This document shows positions 32,327-43,211 of a stretch of DNA of 64,000 nt, one piece after another. Both the position numbers and the translations under genes were made by a program. The DNA is from Ceratopteris richardii. Taxonomy: Eukaryota; Streptophyta; Polypodiopsida; Polypodiales; Pteridaceae. The stretch covers positions 107,449,682 to 107,513,681 of the forward strand of contig CM035428.1 of NCBI GenBank assembly GCA_020310875.1, read 5' to 3'. Below the pieces are notes generated by a model. It was given only the letters and a program-made list of their open reading frames with translations, was not told where the DNA came from and made no database searches. Within the stretch, counting starts at the first letter, position 1, and each line of letters starts with the position of its first letter.

Positions 32327-32593
32327 AACCAGCCTAGATTTGTGGTACAAAATGCCTCACCTCCTAATGGGCATGTCATGTAAGTGTTGGACCTCCCTTC
32401 TTTTCAAAGCAGGGTGTCAATCAGACCTCTCAACCACAACCAAAGAGAAGTCAACCATGACTTAAGAACCCTAACCAACGACCATGCTAGATGACCCAAA
32501 GGCAGAAGCAGTATCAACACATCAAGGCAACCAGTTAAAGCAAGTTTGGGTGCCAAAAGGTCAAAAAGCACCATCAGTTTCCAATAGCACATG
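32327..32593 (+). other. U0 3' region right of the C1 insertion
   Basis: Continues the gypsy U0 tail from 21195 up to LTR L1. A short frame includes LKQVWVPKGQKAPSV, like the WVxK words in E1's tail. No convincing polypurine tract precedes L1. Confidence 0.55.
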
Positions 32594-33220
32594 TGTTGAA
32601 GCTCAAGATCAAGGACAAGCATGGAAGCGCATCACGGAAGTGGACACACAAGAAGAAGGAGCAAGAAGGGAGCTCCAAGAAGCACCTGTCAAATTTTCAG
32701 AAGAAATCCCTATAAAAATAGTGTTTTTTATCACTAAAAACCATTGTAAATACCATTTTTTATTTTTGCAACTCCATTTTGTTCAAGCCAAGGAATCCTC
32801 GAGGTTGACGAGTATTAGAACTAGCTACATGCCAACTTTCATAATTTTTAGACTCCGTTTGAGCCCCCAAATAAGCCCTGGAACCTATTTTTTAACTAAG
32901 CCAGACACTAGATCTGGACAAGGCCAAAACCACTCAAAAACCTATAAAAAGGGCTGGAGAGCTCATTTTTGAGGTTAGCTTATTGTAGTTTTTAGCTTTG
33001 TAAGAGAGCTCTTTTTTAATCGAAGTCCTTCCATTGTTCCACTCTTTGCTCTTACTTTGTGCACGTGTGTGTGTATGTGTGTGCATGCTTGTGTGCTTTC
33101 ACTCACGCACTTGTGCCATCACTTGGTCACGGTCTTCATATTGGTCCTCATGTCTCCACGGATTGACATTTATGAGGTGTAGCTCCTCACGTTGGTACTT
33201 GCCATTGTGCTAGAGTGACA
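32594..33220 (+). repeat. Gypsy array LTR L1
   Basis: 627 bp, start TGTTGAAGCTCAAG, end GAGTGACA. It is homologous to E1's LTR and to L2-L5. TATA box TATAAAAAG at 32943-32951; GT-alternating tract at about 33063-33105. It serves as the right end of U0 and the left end of U1. Boundaries are by alignment to E1-family LTRs. Confidence 0.8.
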
Positions 33221-33227
33221 CCAAATT

Positions 33228-33245
33228 TGGTGCCATTGCCAGGGA
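33228..33245 (+). other. Primer binding site after L1, decayed
   Basis: TGGTGCCATTGCCAGGGA differs from the tRNA-Asp complement at three positions, and all three are CpG to TpG or CpA changes, as expected from deamination of methylated cytosine. Confidence 0.75.
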
Positions 33246-33709
33246 GAGAGCTTGGAGGACGAGCGTGTGATGATAAGACATAGAGTAGCGACATTGGAAG
33301 GAAAAAAATCACCATTTTCAGTTCAGTTTCTGAGTTTTTCTTCTTCTTCATCTTCATCATTATCACCATCTTCTCCCCTCTTCATATTCTCCGATTTTTT
33401 CCATTTTCGACAGTACATTCACTCATTTTTTACTCGTGGCTATGAGAAAGAAGCGGAGGAGGAGCTGAGAACCAAAAACGCTGAAGAAAAATACTTGAAA
33501 AACTCTCAAAAACACCAAAATATGGGCGACAATTATCACGGTGACAAGAACAGTGTTTGGTATTGCGATGGTGATATCGTGCATTTGGAGGGTGACCTTG
33601 CATCTATAGGCTGATAGAAATGACAAGGAGGACACAAGGTACACAAATTTGCAAAAATTTTTGAATTTGGGTGTCAAAATCTCCAAGTATTGTGTCCGGT
33701 TGAGTTTTG

Positions 33710-34305
33710 GTATCGCGATACGAGAACTCTCGTGTGTTGCGATACTTGTCGAGGTATCGTATTGTGCATGCCCACTTGAAGTATCGCAATACCATTCTGA
33801 TATCTTATCGCCAAGTGCTGGTATCACGGTCGCCGTTGTGGTATCGCATCGTCCGTGACGGTGGTATCGTATTGCCAACTCAATATCGTATCGTCTCCTA
33901 CTCTGGTATCATATCGTTCGGTCCTTTAGTATCATATCGTGCAAAGAGTCAGTATCGTATCATGCGATTTTTGGTATCGTATCGCCAAGTTGGCATCGTA
34001 TCGCCATCCCGGTATCATATTGTCTCCTACTCTGGTATCATATCGTGCATCTTGTGGTATCGTATCGCGAGGTCAAGTGGTATCGTATCATTTAAAGATT
34101 GGTATCGTATCGTGAGGTTGGTATCGTATCGTGCAAACCAGAGGTATCGTATCATGAACATTTCTAGTATCGTATCGTGGGGATAGCAATATCGTATCGT
34201 GGAAGTTGGTATCGTGATCGCAATCATCTCGGTGGTATCGTATCATCTAAAGTGGTATCATGTAAGATAGATGTATCGTATCGTGAAAATCTGGTATCGT
34301 ATCGC
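33710..34305. repeat. TATCG array of U1 leader
   Basis: About 600 bp of densely packed TATCG words, mostly as GTATCGTATCGTG with spacers of 5-20 bp, starting from a TATCGCGATA palindrome at about 33713. The words differ from those in U2-U5 (AGTATCGAGTATCGTG) although the position is the same. Confidence 0.9.
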
Positions 34306-34371
34306 ATGTTCCGAGCTCCCAGAGAGATCTTGTTTCCCTGTTTTAACCCCCAAAACCCTGAACTGGCATAC

Positions 34372-34426
34372 CTTTTTCATACGAAATCCGTTTGCTGTGA
34401 TTTTGGGTTCATTGGAAAGCTCGTGG
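34372..34426 (+). promoter_or_regulatory. Conserved three-word leader block (U1)
   Basis: GCATACCTTTTTCATACGAA, then ATCCGTTT and, 26 nt after that word begins, TTGGAAAGCTC. Spacings equal those in E1 and C2. Confidence 0.6.
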
Positions 34427-34696
34427 GGAGTATTAGGTATAGTAATACAAGGATTATTAGGTATAGTATTTTGAAGTTGACCCTCAGGTGGAATAGGAAA
34501 CCAAAGAGCTCCAAAGGATTTTGAGCAATACAAGGGGAAATTTTGGACTTGTAGACAAGGCTTATGAACCTAAGATCTGGTAGACACTTAGGCAAGGATA
34601 GACAAAGCATTAGATCATCTGAGGCTAGTGTCAACCATACAGTGAAGTCTTGGTGGTTATCCCTACACACTAAGTTCAGAAACTAATGACTCAGAA

Positions 34697-37600
34697 ATGT
34701 CTTTCAGCATGGAAAGACCCACACGTAGCTCAGGCACTGCCTATTTATAGACACCAGAAGGTCCCTATAAGACCCAATTGGAATATATCAGGACCAACCA
34801 ATTAGGAGCACGCATCTATGAGGATGGTCTGAGATGATCAATAGTCCAACTCAAGAATCCCGATCAACCCTTTGGACTTGAACACGCAGTGGTCAAGTTT
34901 GAAGAGGGTGCATACATTGATAAGGAAGGAACCATGTATGTGGTTACGAGCCTACCAGATAGGACAAATGAGTTGGGAAACATCATTCCTGAGAATGAGC
35001 TAGCAAACCTAGAGAAAGGAGACCTAGGAAGAGAACCCAAGACTCCCAGAGGTAAGTCAGTCTTGACCAAAGTGATCACTCTAGATTGGATCCCTCAAGA
35101 TAACAAAAGCATAGAGTTATTCTTGAATAGAGAAACACAGGAAGCTTTTTGGAGATTTAGGCCAGATCAACCTAGCCCAATAGTCTCCATCTACGAGTTC
35201 AAAGATCCTGAGACACTAGGCAAAGTTGTCTACCTAGATCACACATCAGAGAAACTGTTCTTGGTAACAAAGCAGGATAGGCATGCATACACTTGGCAAG
35301 GTGAATCAATTTTCCCTCCACTAAGATCTAGTGTTTCCCATGGCCTCCAAGGAGTAGGATCATCCAAGGCTCATGAAACCCAGAGGGAAAGAACTAGAGA
35401 GAGACCAGAGGTAAGCTTTGTGAACACTATGGGCAGAGATAGATCAAGACATGAAGGTGAAAGACTAGAAAGAGAGAGACATCGAGGACATAGACATCAA
35501 AGAGATGAACATGATTTCCCATTGCCCATACCCGAGAGCACTCAAGAACCCTTAGACCTTCTCAAGTGGTCAAGGCAATGAAGAACTACTTTGATGGATT
35601 TGGAGATCCTTATGATCATGTGGCCGAGTTCAAACAAGTGTTAAGAGCTGAACAGGTTGAAGACTTATTCACCCAGTTCGAGGCATTTAGTTTGACTCTT
35701 AAGGGTACTGCCTTAGCTTGGTTTCAACCTCTAAACAGTCGCAACTATAGAGAGATAGGTCAGCTGCTAGAAGAATTCATTGTAGAATTTTCCAAGAGTG
35801 GTATCAGGCATAACACATCATCCTTGATCCACAACTTCAAGCAGACACCCCAAGAAATAGTGCCACTTGCAGGAAGAAGGTTTAGACAGTACTTGGAAAG
35901 ATGCCCTGTGCCAGAATTACCGACAACAGCCAAACAAGTGGCCTTGTCTTTAGATGGCTTACTGAGCACAAAATTAAGGTCATATGTGTATTTGAAAGAG
36001 CCTAGATCCATAGAAGAGTGTGTGCGCATGTGCATAGACATAGAAGATAACTTGGGTGAGGAGTTAGGACTGTCCAAACTCTATAAGGATTCAGACAGTT
36101 CTACTAGTCATGCCTCTAGAACCTCCACGGAGATAGATGAGATAGCTGACCAGGTGGCCAAGAAGATAGGAGTTCAAAATAGACAAATGCCAAGGGTCAC
36201 CTATTATTGAAGCGATGTTATAATTGTGGAGGAGACCACATGGCTAATGTTTGCCCAATGATGGCTCAACCCCAAGGAAACCCTAATGCTCTGTATTGCA
36301 CCATTCAGAGGAAATACACAAACCACACGGCTCAAGATTGTCCCTACAATAGACAAGTTGCTAGACAAAATTATCAACAACCTTACCAGCAGGGAAGGTA
36401 TCAGAACCAATACCAACAACCATTTCATAGGCCACAACAACAATATCGACCTCAATACCCACAACAATATCAAGCACCATACAGGCCACAACCAGTCTTA
36501 GGAAACCAACCACAAGCCCCTTCCAATGTGATCCCAGTCAAGTACGCAATGGAAAAAGAAAACCTTAATAGAGCTTTGGTGCCAGTGACCCCACTGGTCT
36601 CAGAAAATGACTCTCATGTTCATAGTTCAGACTACTCCCATGAAGGTAGTCCACATGGCTACTACACAGAGTCACCTGAGCATAGTGAGACCTATTCATA
36701 TCAATATGAGGCACCATCTATGGAACAAAAAATGGAGCCAGAATGCTCCAATGTCATGTATACGAATCCTAATCCGAGGCCCCAATTGAGACAAGTGAGA
36801 CCACAAGCCCCTAGAGGACCATGCTTTAGATGTCAGGGCGACCATTTCATTCGTGAATGTCCCCACCAACCAGCTCTGGGACAAGGACAAAACATCACAA
36901 TACAAGGCTTTTGTCCTAAGTGCGGCAAGGAACATCTTCCTAGAGAGTGTCCCAAGAATCCTTCTAGTGCACCCAAGGTGACACACATCAATGTGGTATG
37001 CTTAGTGGTGGATTCAAGCTCAAGTAGTAGTAATGCAGCTCCTATACAATCGTAAGTGGAATAAAAAGATATCCGAACTAGAAGAAAGCCTGAACGATCC
37101 CAAAACAAAAATAGAAGACATTACATCTCAAAGCCCCTCGCATGTCGAAGCTCCAGCCACTCCACCGCATTCCACCCCACCACCCATTGTAAATAGACCA
37201 AACCAGGGTCTGTTCTTGCAAATCCAACCTTAGAAGGCTTGGACATGATGTTCAAGGCTTATCAGGCTCATCTTCAAGAAGGGCCAACAGCTGCGAACCT
37301 GGGCAAGAGTTACCCTAGATCAAACTTAGAGATTGAACGGATAAAAATGTGCATGAAAATGGTAGAAGTAGCTCAAGCTATGCTCGAGACTAGCCAAAAG
37401 TTCAATCAGACAAACTCTATCAAGCCAGATTTGCATTTCCAAGGCTTACTAGAAAGATTAGAGCAGTTGGTAAACAAGCCACATGTTTCTTTACCTCCAC
37501 AGGCTCAACCGGTTGTTGAAAGAGAGATTTCACCACGAATGAAAACTTGTGTTCCTGATTCCGTGGATGAGGGAACACCTCTTTCAATACAACAGTACTC

Positions 37601-37910
37601 TCAAGAGTTCTTCCGGGAAATAAAAGAAGAAAAATGGGTCAAGGAGAAAGGTAATCCCCCTCCTATTCCTGAGATTGATGATCTTCATGACCAATTTCCC
37701 CAAGACATTCCATCTATCTACGGAGACCAAACAAAACAACAAGAAGATGAAAGATTAGATTTCAAATCTAATTCTTTACAAGAGTTGCCTCAATTCACAG
37801 GCCCATGGGAATCTGAATCTCTTCATATCAGAGCTCCCACAATATTGGTAAGAAATGAAGACTCAGTGGTTCCAAGAAACACTGACGTCGTGAAGAACAC
37901 TAAGGTTTAG
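34697..37910 (+). pseudogene. gag: U1 gag
   Basis: ATG at 34697 (MSFSMERPTRSSGTAYL) aligns with E1's Gag start, but a stop follows within 20 codons and another near 34835. From 34889 the frame is open to 35581, then shifts at about 35570, 36205 and 37050. The Gag core (FSLTLKGTALAWFQPL, GRRFRQYLERCP) lies at 35566-36210. The nucleocapsid has three CX2CX3HX4C knuckles: CYNCGGDHMANVC, CFRCQGDHFIREC and CPKCGKEHLPREC. The C-terminal helical part (37239-37910) matches E1's 4998-5399 segment and is here in better condition. Confidence 0.85.
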
Positions 37911-39727
37911 TGTCATCTCACTGTAGAAGAGCTGTTTAAAGCAAAACTTGAGCTATGGAATCATGTGAAGGATCAGGTTTCTGAACTTGATTCTAATATG
38001 CCAAAAGCAAGCTCTAAGCAAAAATTCCAGAGATAACTCTAGACAAGATAGGAGACATGAGCGAAGGTGAAGAAGGTAATACTTATCTTCCAATCACCTA
38101 CCAAGGTTACACAACCAAAGCAATCGTAGATTCAGGTGCTGGTGTTGCTATTGCGACCACCTTCTTGTGGAAGCGATGGGGCAAACCCACATTAAGACCA
38201 ACTAGAATGAAGCTTCAAATGGCAGACGATCATTTTGAAAGACCTCTAGGATTGCTCGAAGGGATAACTCTAACCACTTGTGGTGTAGAGTTTGAACACA
38301 CATTTGCTATATGTGACTTTGAGAAAAATAATGTTTATGAGATGATCCTAGGAAGACCCTTCCTACGACAATTGCAAATAGTACAGGATTGGGGAACCAA
38401 CTCCTTGTACTTACAACACTTAGGGGTCACCACCAAGGTCAACTTGAAGGATTACACCTTCAGAGATGTACCACCCCTACAGTGGAATCCTATCCACAAA
38501 GCGAAAGAAGATTCTATCTCTGTGCATTCAAGAAGTTCACCTGATCCATCATGGCTGCATGAAGATACTCACTTGTGGATGTGCAAGGTTGCAGAGGAAG
38601 AGGAAAAGCACCTAAAAGCGAGAGAAGAAGGAACTTCTCAAGGAGAAAGACCAATTAAAGGCCCAGCCTATACACCAATGATATTTCCAGATGAGGAATT
38701 TGAGCCTCATGGTTGGCCAGAAATCTTAGCGACCATGGATATTGCAGTCAATGAAGAACAATGGACACCTCATTGTGATGAGGAGGGTTATGATATCTCA
38801 GTGTTCATGTGTCAGCCCTTGCGAGAAGAGTGTGATCCTAATGATGTCATAGAGGAAGAAGAGAATGACGATGATCTAGAATCCATTGTAATGGATACTT
38901 ACTTTGACTCCGAGGAGCACTATTTAGAAGACATAGGAGTGTTAGCCCAAAAAGAAGAAGAACCTTTCAGAAGCATTAAAACTATAAATTCAAAGGAGGG
39001 GAGTGAAGGTAGTAAAAAGAAAAGGAAAAGAAAAGCAGTGAAACACGAAGAGGAGGAATCATTGTTTGAAGTACCAAAAAATTTCAAGAAATATGAAGAG
39101 GATGATCGAAAAATTTTGGTACGAATGCCTAAAAGAGAGGCCATTATAGGAGAAGCATATTTCAATAAAGAAAAGACCGAAAAGATTGTAGTGACCATTG
39201 AAGGGAACGAAGAGAGATGTACATACATAGGAGATTACTTAAGTGCAAAAGAAGAAGCAGAGCTTGTTGCTCTATTAAGGGAATATAGGGACGTGTTTGC
39301 ATGGCACAATAGACATTTGAAGGGGGTAGATACAAAAATTTGCTCTCATACCATCCCCATGATTGCTGATGCCAAACCCAGTAAACAAAAACCCTACACA
39401 TATAATGACACTTATGCAGCTAAAATAAAAGAAGAGATTGACAAGTTGATTGAAGCTGGATTTATCTATGAGATTGAGCATACTGAATGGGTGTCCCCCA
39501 TTGTAGTGGTGCCCAAGAAGAATGGAAAATTGCGAGTGTGTATTAACCTTAAAAAAGTTAATGCCACTACGATGAGAGATAGTTATCCGCTTCCAATCAC
39601 TGAACATTTATTGGAGCATGTTGCAGGCAAGGAAGTTTATAGCTTTCGTTTTCAGGTAACAACCAAGTAGCCGTTGCCCCAAAACATCAACACAAAACAG
39701 ATTTTGCCAAAAAATGAGGAGTCTTTG
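37911..39727 (+). pseudogene. pol: U1 protease 1, linker and N-terminal RT
   Basis: After a stop at 37908-37910 and a one-base shift near 38030, a 537-residue frame (38057-39670) begins at MSEGEEGNTYLP. Protease 1 has IVDSGAGVAI (Asp near 38129) and MILGRPFLRQ. An acidic and then Lys-rich linker of about 210 residues follows, with KKKRKRK, which resembles a nuclear localisation signal; E1 has lost this linker. RT then starts (WVSPIVVVPKKNGKLRV, NLKKVNATTMRDSYPLP). It stops just after GKEVYSF because the motif A codons for LDG are deleted and the frame is shifted. RT is therefore dead. Confidence 0.88.
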
Positions 39728-40700
39728 CATTTCGTGTGATGCCATTTGGTCTCACTAATGCACCTGCAACATTCCAAAGGCTCATGTGTCATGTCTTCAA
39801 AGAGTTCTTGCGGAAGAGCTTAGAAGTATATGTGGATGATTTATGTGCACATTCCCAACAGAGAAGATACCACATTCCCGAGCTCAGACAAATTTTCAAC
39901 AAGTGTAGAGAATATCGAGTTTGTCTAAACCCAGAAAAGTGTGTGATCATGGTACGACAAGGTAAAATCTTAGGTCATATTGTTTCTCAAAATGGAATGT
40001 CAGCAGAGGAGGACAAGGTAAGAGCCATAGCAGAGTTTCCAAGGCCAAGGAATGTTAAAGAGGTACAAGCCTTTATGGGGCATTGTGGATATTACTGTAG
40101 GTTTATCCACATGTATGCAATCATAGCTAAACCTCTTTATGGGTTGCTGACAAATTTTGAGTGGAACAAGGAACGTGAGAATTCCTTTAGTGAGCTGAAG
40201 AGACGTTTGTGCTCAACACCAATACTGACCACTCCTGATTGGAATAAACCATTCCATGTCCATGTGGATGCATCCAAACATGCTATAGGATGTGTGCTAG
40301 CACAACCCACAGGTGAAGGAGACCGAGATTTGCCGATAGCATATGCTAGTAGGCAATTAAATGTGCCTGAACGAAACTATACGACAACCGAGAGAGAAGG
40401 TTTATGCATGGTATATGCTATGAAAAATTTTAGACACTATTTAATGGCTAACAAGTTCAAGTTTTTTTTACTGATCATCAAGCCTTATTGTATTTGGTCA
40501 ATAAACCTTGCAATACAGGATGCTTAGTAAGATGGTTCCTCTTACTAATGGAATACCATTTTGAAGTGGTTTTCAGGAAAGGTAGAACCCACCTCAGGGC
40601 AGATCACCTTTCTCGCATCACTTCAGGAGAGTCACCACAAGGAGTGTCAGATGAACTGCCTGATGCTTATCTGTTCAATTTAGAAGTTGTTCCTAAATGG
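39728..40700 (+). pseudogene. pol: U1 reverse transcriptase core and RNase H
   Basis: After a TGA at the position of a conserved Trp (just upstream of GVFAFRVMPFGL), the frame runs through PATFQR, YVDD (about 39830), KILGHIV, GYYCRF and RNase H (FHVHVDASKHAIG, AYASRQLN). An extra T in a run of eight near 40465 shifts the frame before TDHQALLYLV; the sequence continues in frame from 40488. Motif C is intact but motif A is missing, so no polymerase activity is expected. Confidence 0.87.
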
Positions 40701-41420
40701 GCAAATAAGTTGGTACCAGTCCTAACCTTCAGCCCTGCAAATAAAAATGTGAAAACGAACAAAGAAGAAGTAGTGAGATCACAAAAAGATCAAATATTGG
40801 TAGGGAGCATGTACAAACAAGATACAGAGGGTGTACTAGCTTGTTGTGTCAAGGACGATGAATATACTAGTTGGTTGCAACAAGCTCATGAAGGAATGCT
40901 AGGAAATCACTACTCTAAACAAAGAACATTGCAGAATCTAAAACGTTTAGGAGTGTATTGGCCTAGCATGGACAAGGAAATACATGAGTGGATTAAGAAT
41001 TGTCCAGTGTGTCAGATGACACCCCCAATGGAGCATGCTACCCTTTACCACGTGTCATTAATTCCAGATTGGAGTGCTCAATTGGTGGACTTTATGAGAT
41101 TGGGGACACTACCTAGTGAGGCTAGTCTAGCAAGAAGACGAAGCATGGAGCAAGCGGCTCAAGACTATGACTTAGTAGGAGATAGTCTATATCGAAGAGG
41201 CAAAGATGGTTATTTAAGACTATGCGTTCATGAATTAGATTATTTGAAAGTCTTAGAAACTGCACATAGTGGTGTTGTAGGTGGCACTTTGGGCCTGAGA
41301 GAGTAATCAAGACCATTCTATTCTCAGGACTTTGGTGGCCCACTCCTCATATGGATGCACATACCTACGTGAAGAAATGTGACACATGCCAACGTGCTCA
41401 ATACCCAATTAGAAATTGGA
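40701..41420 (+). pseudogene. pol: U1 duplicated H2C2 zinc modules
   Basis: Two integrase zinc modules in tandem, as in E1. Module 1 has AHEGMLGNH and CPVC (41001-41012); module 2 has AHSGVVGG followed by a one-base deletion (41283) and CDTC. All eight zinc ligands are recognisable across the two modules. They are followed by YPIRNW and an abrupt jump to sequence beyond the catalytic core. Confidence 0.83.
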
Positions 41421-42560
41421 CAGAATGTTGTGCTACCATTGCATTCCTAATCCCAGCCTTGAAAGTAGCACAAGAGCATGAGTGGAATGGACATGAATTG
41501 TCCTCTAGGATCTTTGATCTAGAATGCTTAGGTGAGACAAGGGTACGAGCAGCAATAGGCATCTGAAACGGCAGAAGGCATACTTTGATGCCCATATAAA
41601 GGATAAAGGGTTGAAAGAAGGAGATCTGGTGCTAGTTTATACGCTCAAGCAACATGCCCGAAAATTGGAGAAATGAGGATATGGACCCATGATCATTAAT
41701 AGAATCTCCACTAGTGGTGCAGTTCAATTGGCAACTTTAGATGGTGATATCTTGCCAAACTATATTAGTGGATGCCAAGTCAAGCTATATCAAGAACCTC
41801 TTACAGAGGAAATGCTAATGCGACTCAACACTGCTAAGAAGCGAAAAGAAGAAGAGTTGAGAGTTAGAGAAGAAGCACAAGCCGAGGTGAGAGAGCACAT
41901 TAGGCAAAATAAGTTAAGGTGACTGAACCTAGATGCCAACTCGAAAGCCCCAAAATATCACATGGACATGTGCCAAAAATCAGACGCGATTATTTCTCGA
42001 ATCATCGACCGACGCCCCTTTGTGACCATAGAGGTAGGACAAGAAAAGTGTGTAAGGACCATGAGAGCATTAGTTGACTCTGGTGCAGCAATTAGTGCAG
42101 TTAGACTTTCATACTGCCAAGACCCACAATTGAACATCAAGCCCATAGAAGCATATCTCATAGGATTGGGAGGTGTGGAAATCCCTTGTTTGGGCGAGGT
42201 GGAACTTCCCTTCTACATTCAAGATGTTCCAATGAAAGTCAAAATGCTGGTGTGTTAGGATGAGGACCTTAGAGAGCCACTTGTCTTGGGTCAAGATTGG
42301 ATTTATGACCATGCAGTCAACGTGAACCTAAGAAGTCAACTTCTTCAAGTTTGGGTACGTGAACAATCCATTACATTAAAATTAGAGAACTGCATGCTCA
42401 CAGATCATGGCACCACACACTCTCTTAGCTCCTCTAAGACCAATCTTCACGAACAAGATGCTATGTGTGTCAAAAGCTCTATGACCCAGAAGGACTCAAT
42501 CATGGAAGAACAGTTGCAAAGGCACACATACCTTCCTTCTTCTCCGAGGAGTAAAGCATC
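41421..42560 (+). pseudogene. pol: U1 integrase C-terminus and second protease domain (core deleted)
   Basis: The jump lies within about 41415-41445. On its left is CQRAQYPIRN and on its right LIPALKVAQEHEW, which in E1 are separated by the whole D-D-E core. After a small deletion and stop near 41563 and another stop at about 41677, the C-terminal domain (NRISTSGAVQLATL) and charged helix continue. Protease 2 has LVDSGAAISAV (about 42075), YLIGLGGVEIPCLGEVELP and, after a TAG (42256), LVLGQDWIYDH. About 200 bp of weakly coding tail leads to L2. Confidence 0.83.
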
Positions 42561-43186
42561 TGTTGAAGCCCAAGGTCAAGCACATGCATAAAAGCGCATC
42601 AAGGAAGTGGAGACACAAGAAGAAGGAGCAAATAGGGAGCTCCAAGAAGCACCTGTCAAATTTTCAGAAGAAATCCCTATAAAAGTAGTGATTTTTATCA
42701 CTCAAAATCATTGTAAATACCATTTTCTATTTTTACAACTCCATTTTGTTCAAGCCAAGGAGTCCTTGAGCTTGAGGAGTATTAGATGTAGCATACTACC
42801 AATTTTCATAATTTTTAGATTCCGTTTGAGCCCCCAAATAAGCCCGAGAACCTAGTTTTTAACTAGGCCGGACACTAGGTCTGGACAGGGCCAAAACCAC
42901 TCAAAAACTATAAAAAGGGCTGGAAAGCTCATTTTTGGGGTTAGCTTGTTGTACATTTCAGCTTTGTAAGAGATTTGTTTTGTAATGGAAGATCTTCCAT
43001 TGTTCCACTCTTTGTTCTTATCTTGTGCGCGTGTGTGTGTATGTGTGTGCATGCTTGTGTGCTTTCACTCACGCACTTGTGTTATCACTTTCTCGCGGTC
43101 TTCATACCGGTCCTCACGTCTCCACGGATTGACATTTATGAGGTGAAGCTCCTCACGTTGGTACTCACCATTGTGCTAGAGTGACA
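42561..43186 (+). repeat. Gypsy array LTR L2
   Basis: 626 bp, TGTTGAAGCCCAAGG to GAGTGACA. TATAAAAAG at 42909-42917; GT-alternating tract about 43028-43070. Shared by U1 (right end) and U2 (left end). Confidence 0.85.
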
Positions 43187-43193
43187 CCAAATT

Positions 43194-43211
43194 TGGCGCC
43201 GTTGCCGGGGA
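43194..43211 (+). other. Primer binding site after L2, intact
   Basis: TGGCGCCGTTGCCGGGGA, the full tRNA-Asp complement. It is the best-kept PBS of the array. Confidence 0.85.

Larger units (their letters stand above)
33246..34696 (+). other. U1 5' leader
   Basis: Same plan as E1's leader: a TTC/ATC low-complexity tract (33335-33375), a palindrome/TATCG array (33710-34305), the three-word block (34372-34426) and a short stretch to gag. The open frames here are made of the repeat and are not genes. Confidence 0.75.

Noticed and set aside
33707..34230. Open frame of about 159 codons with repeated YRI/SYR words
   Set aside because: Translation of the TATCG array; the same happens in U2-U5 on both strands.
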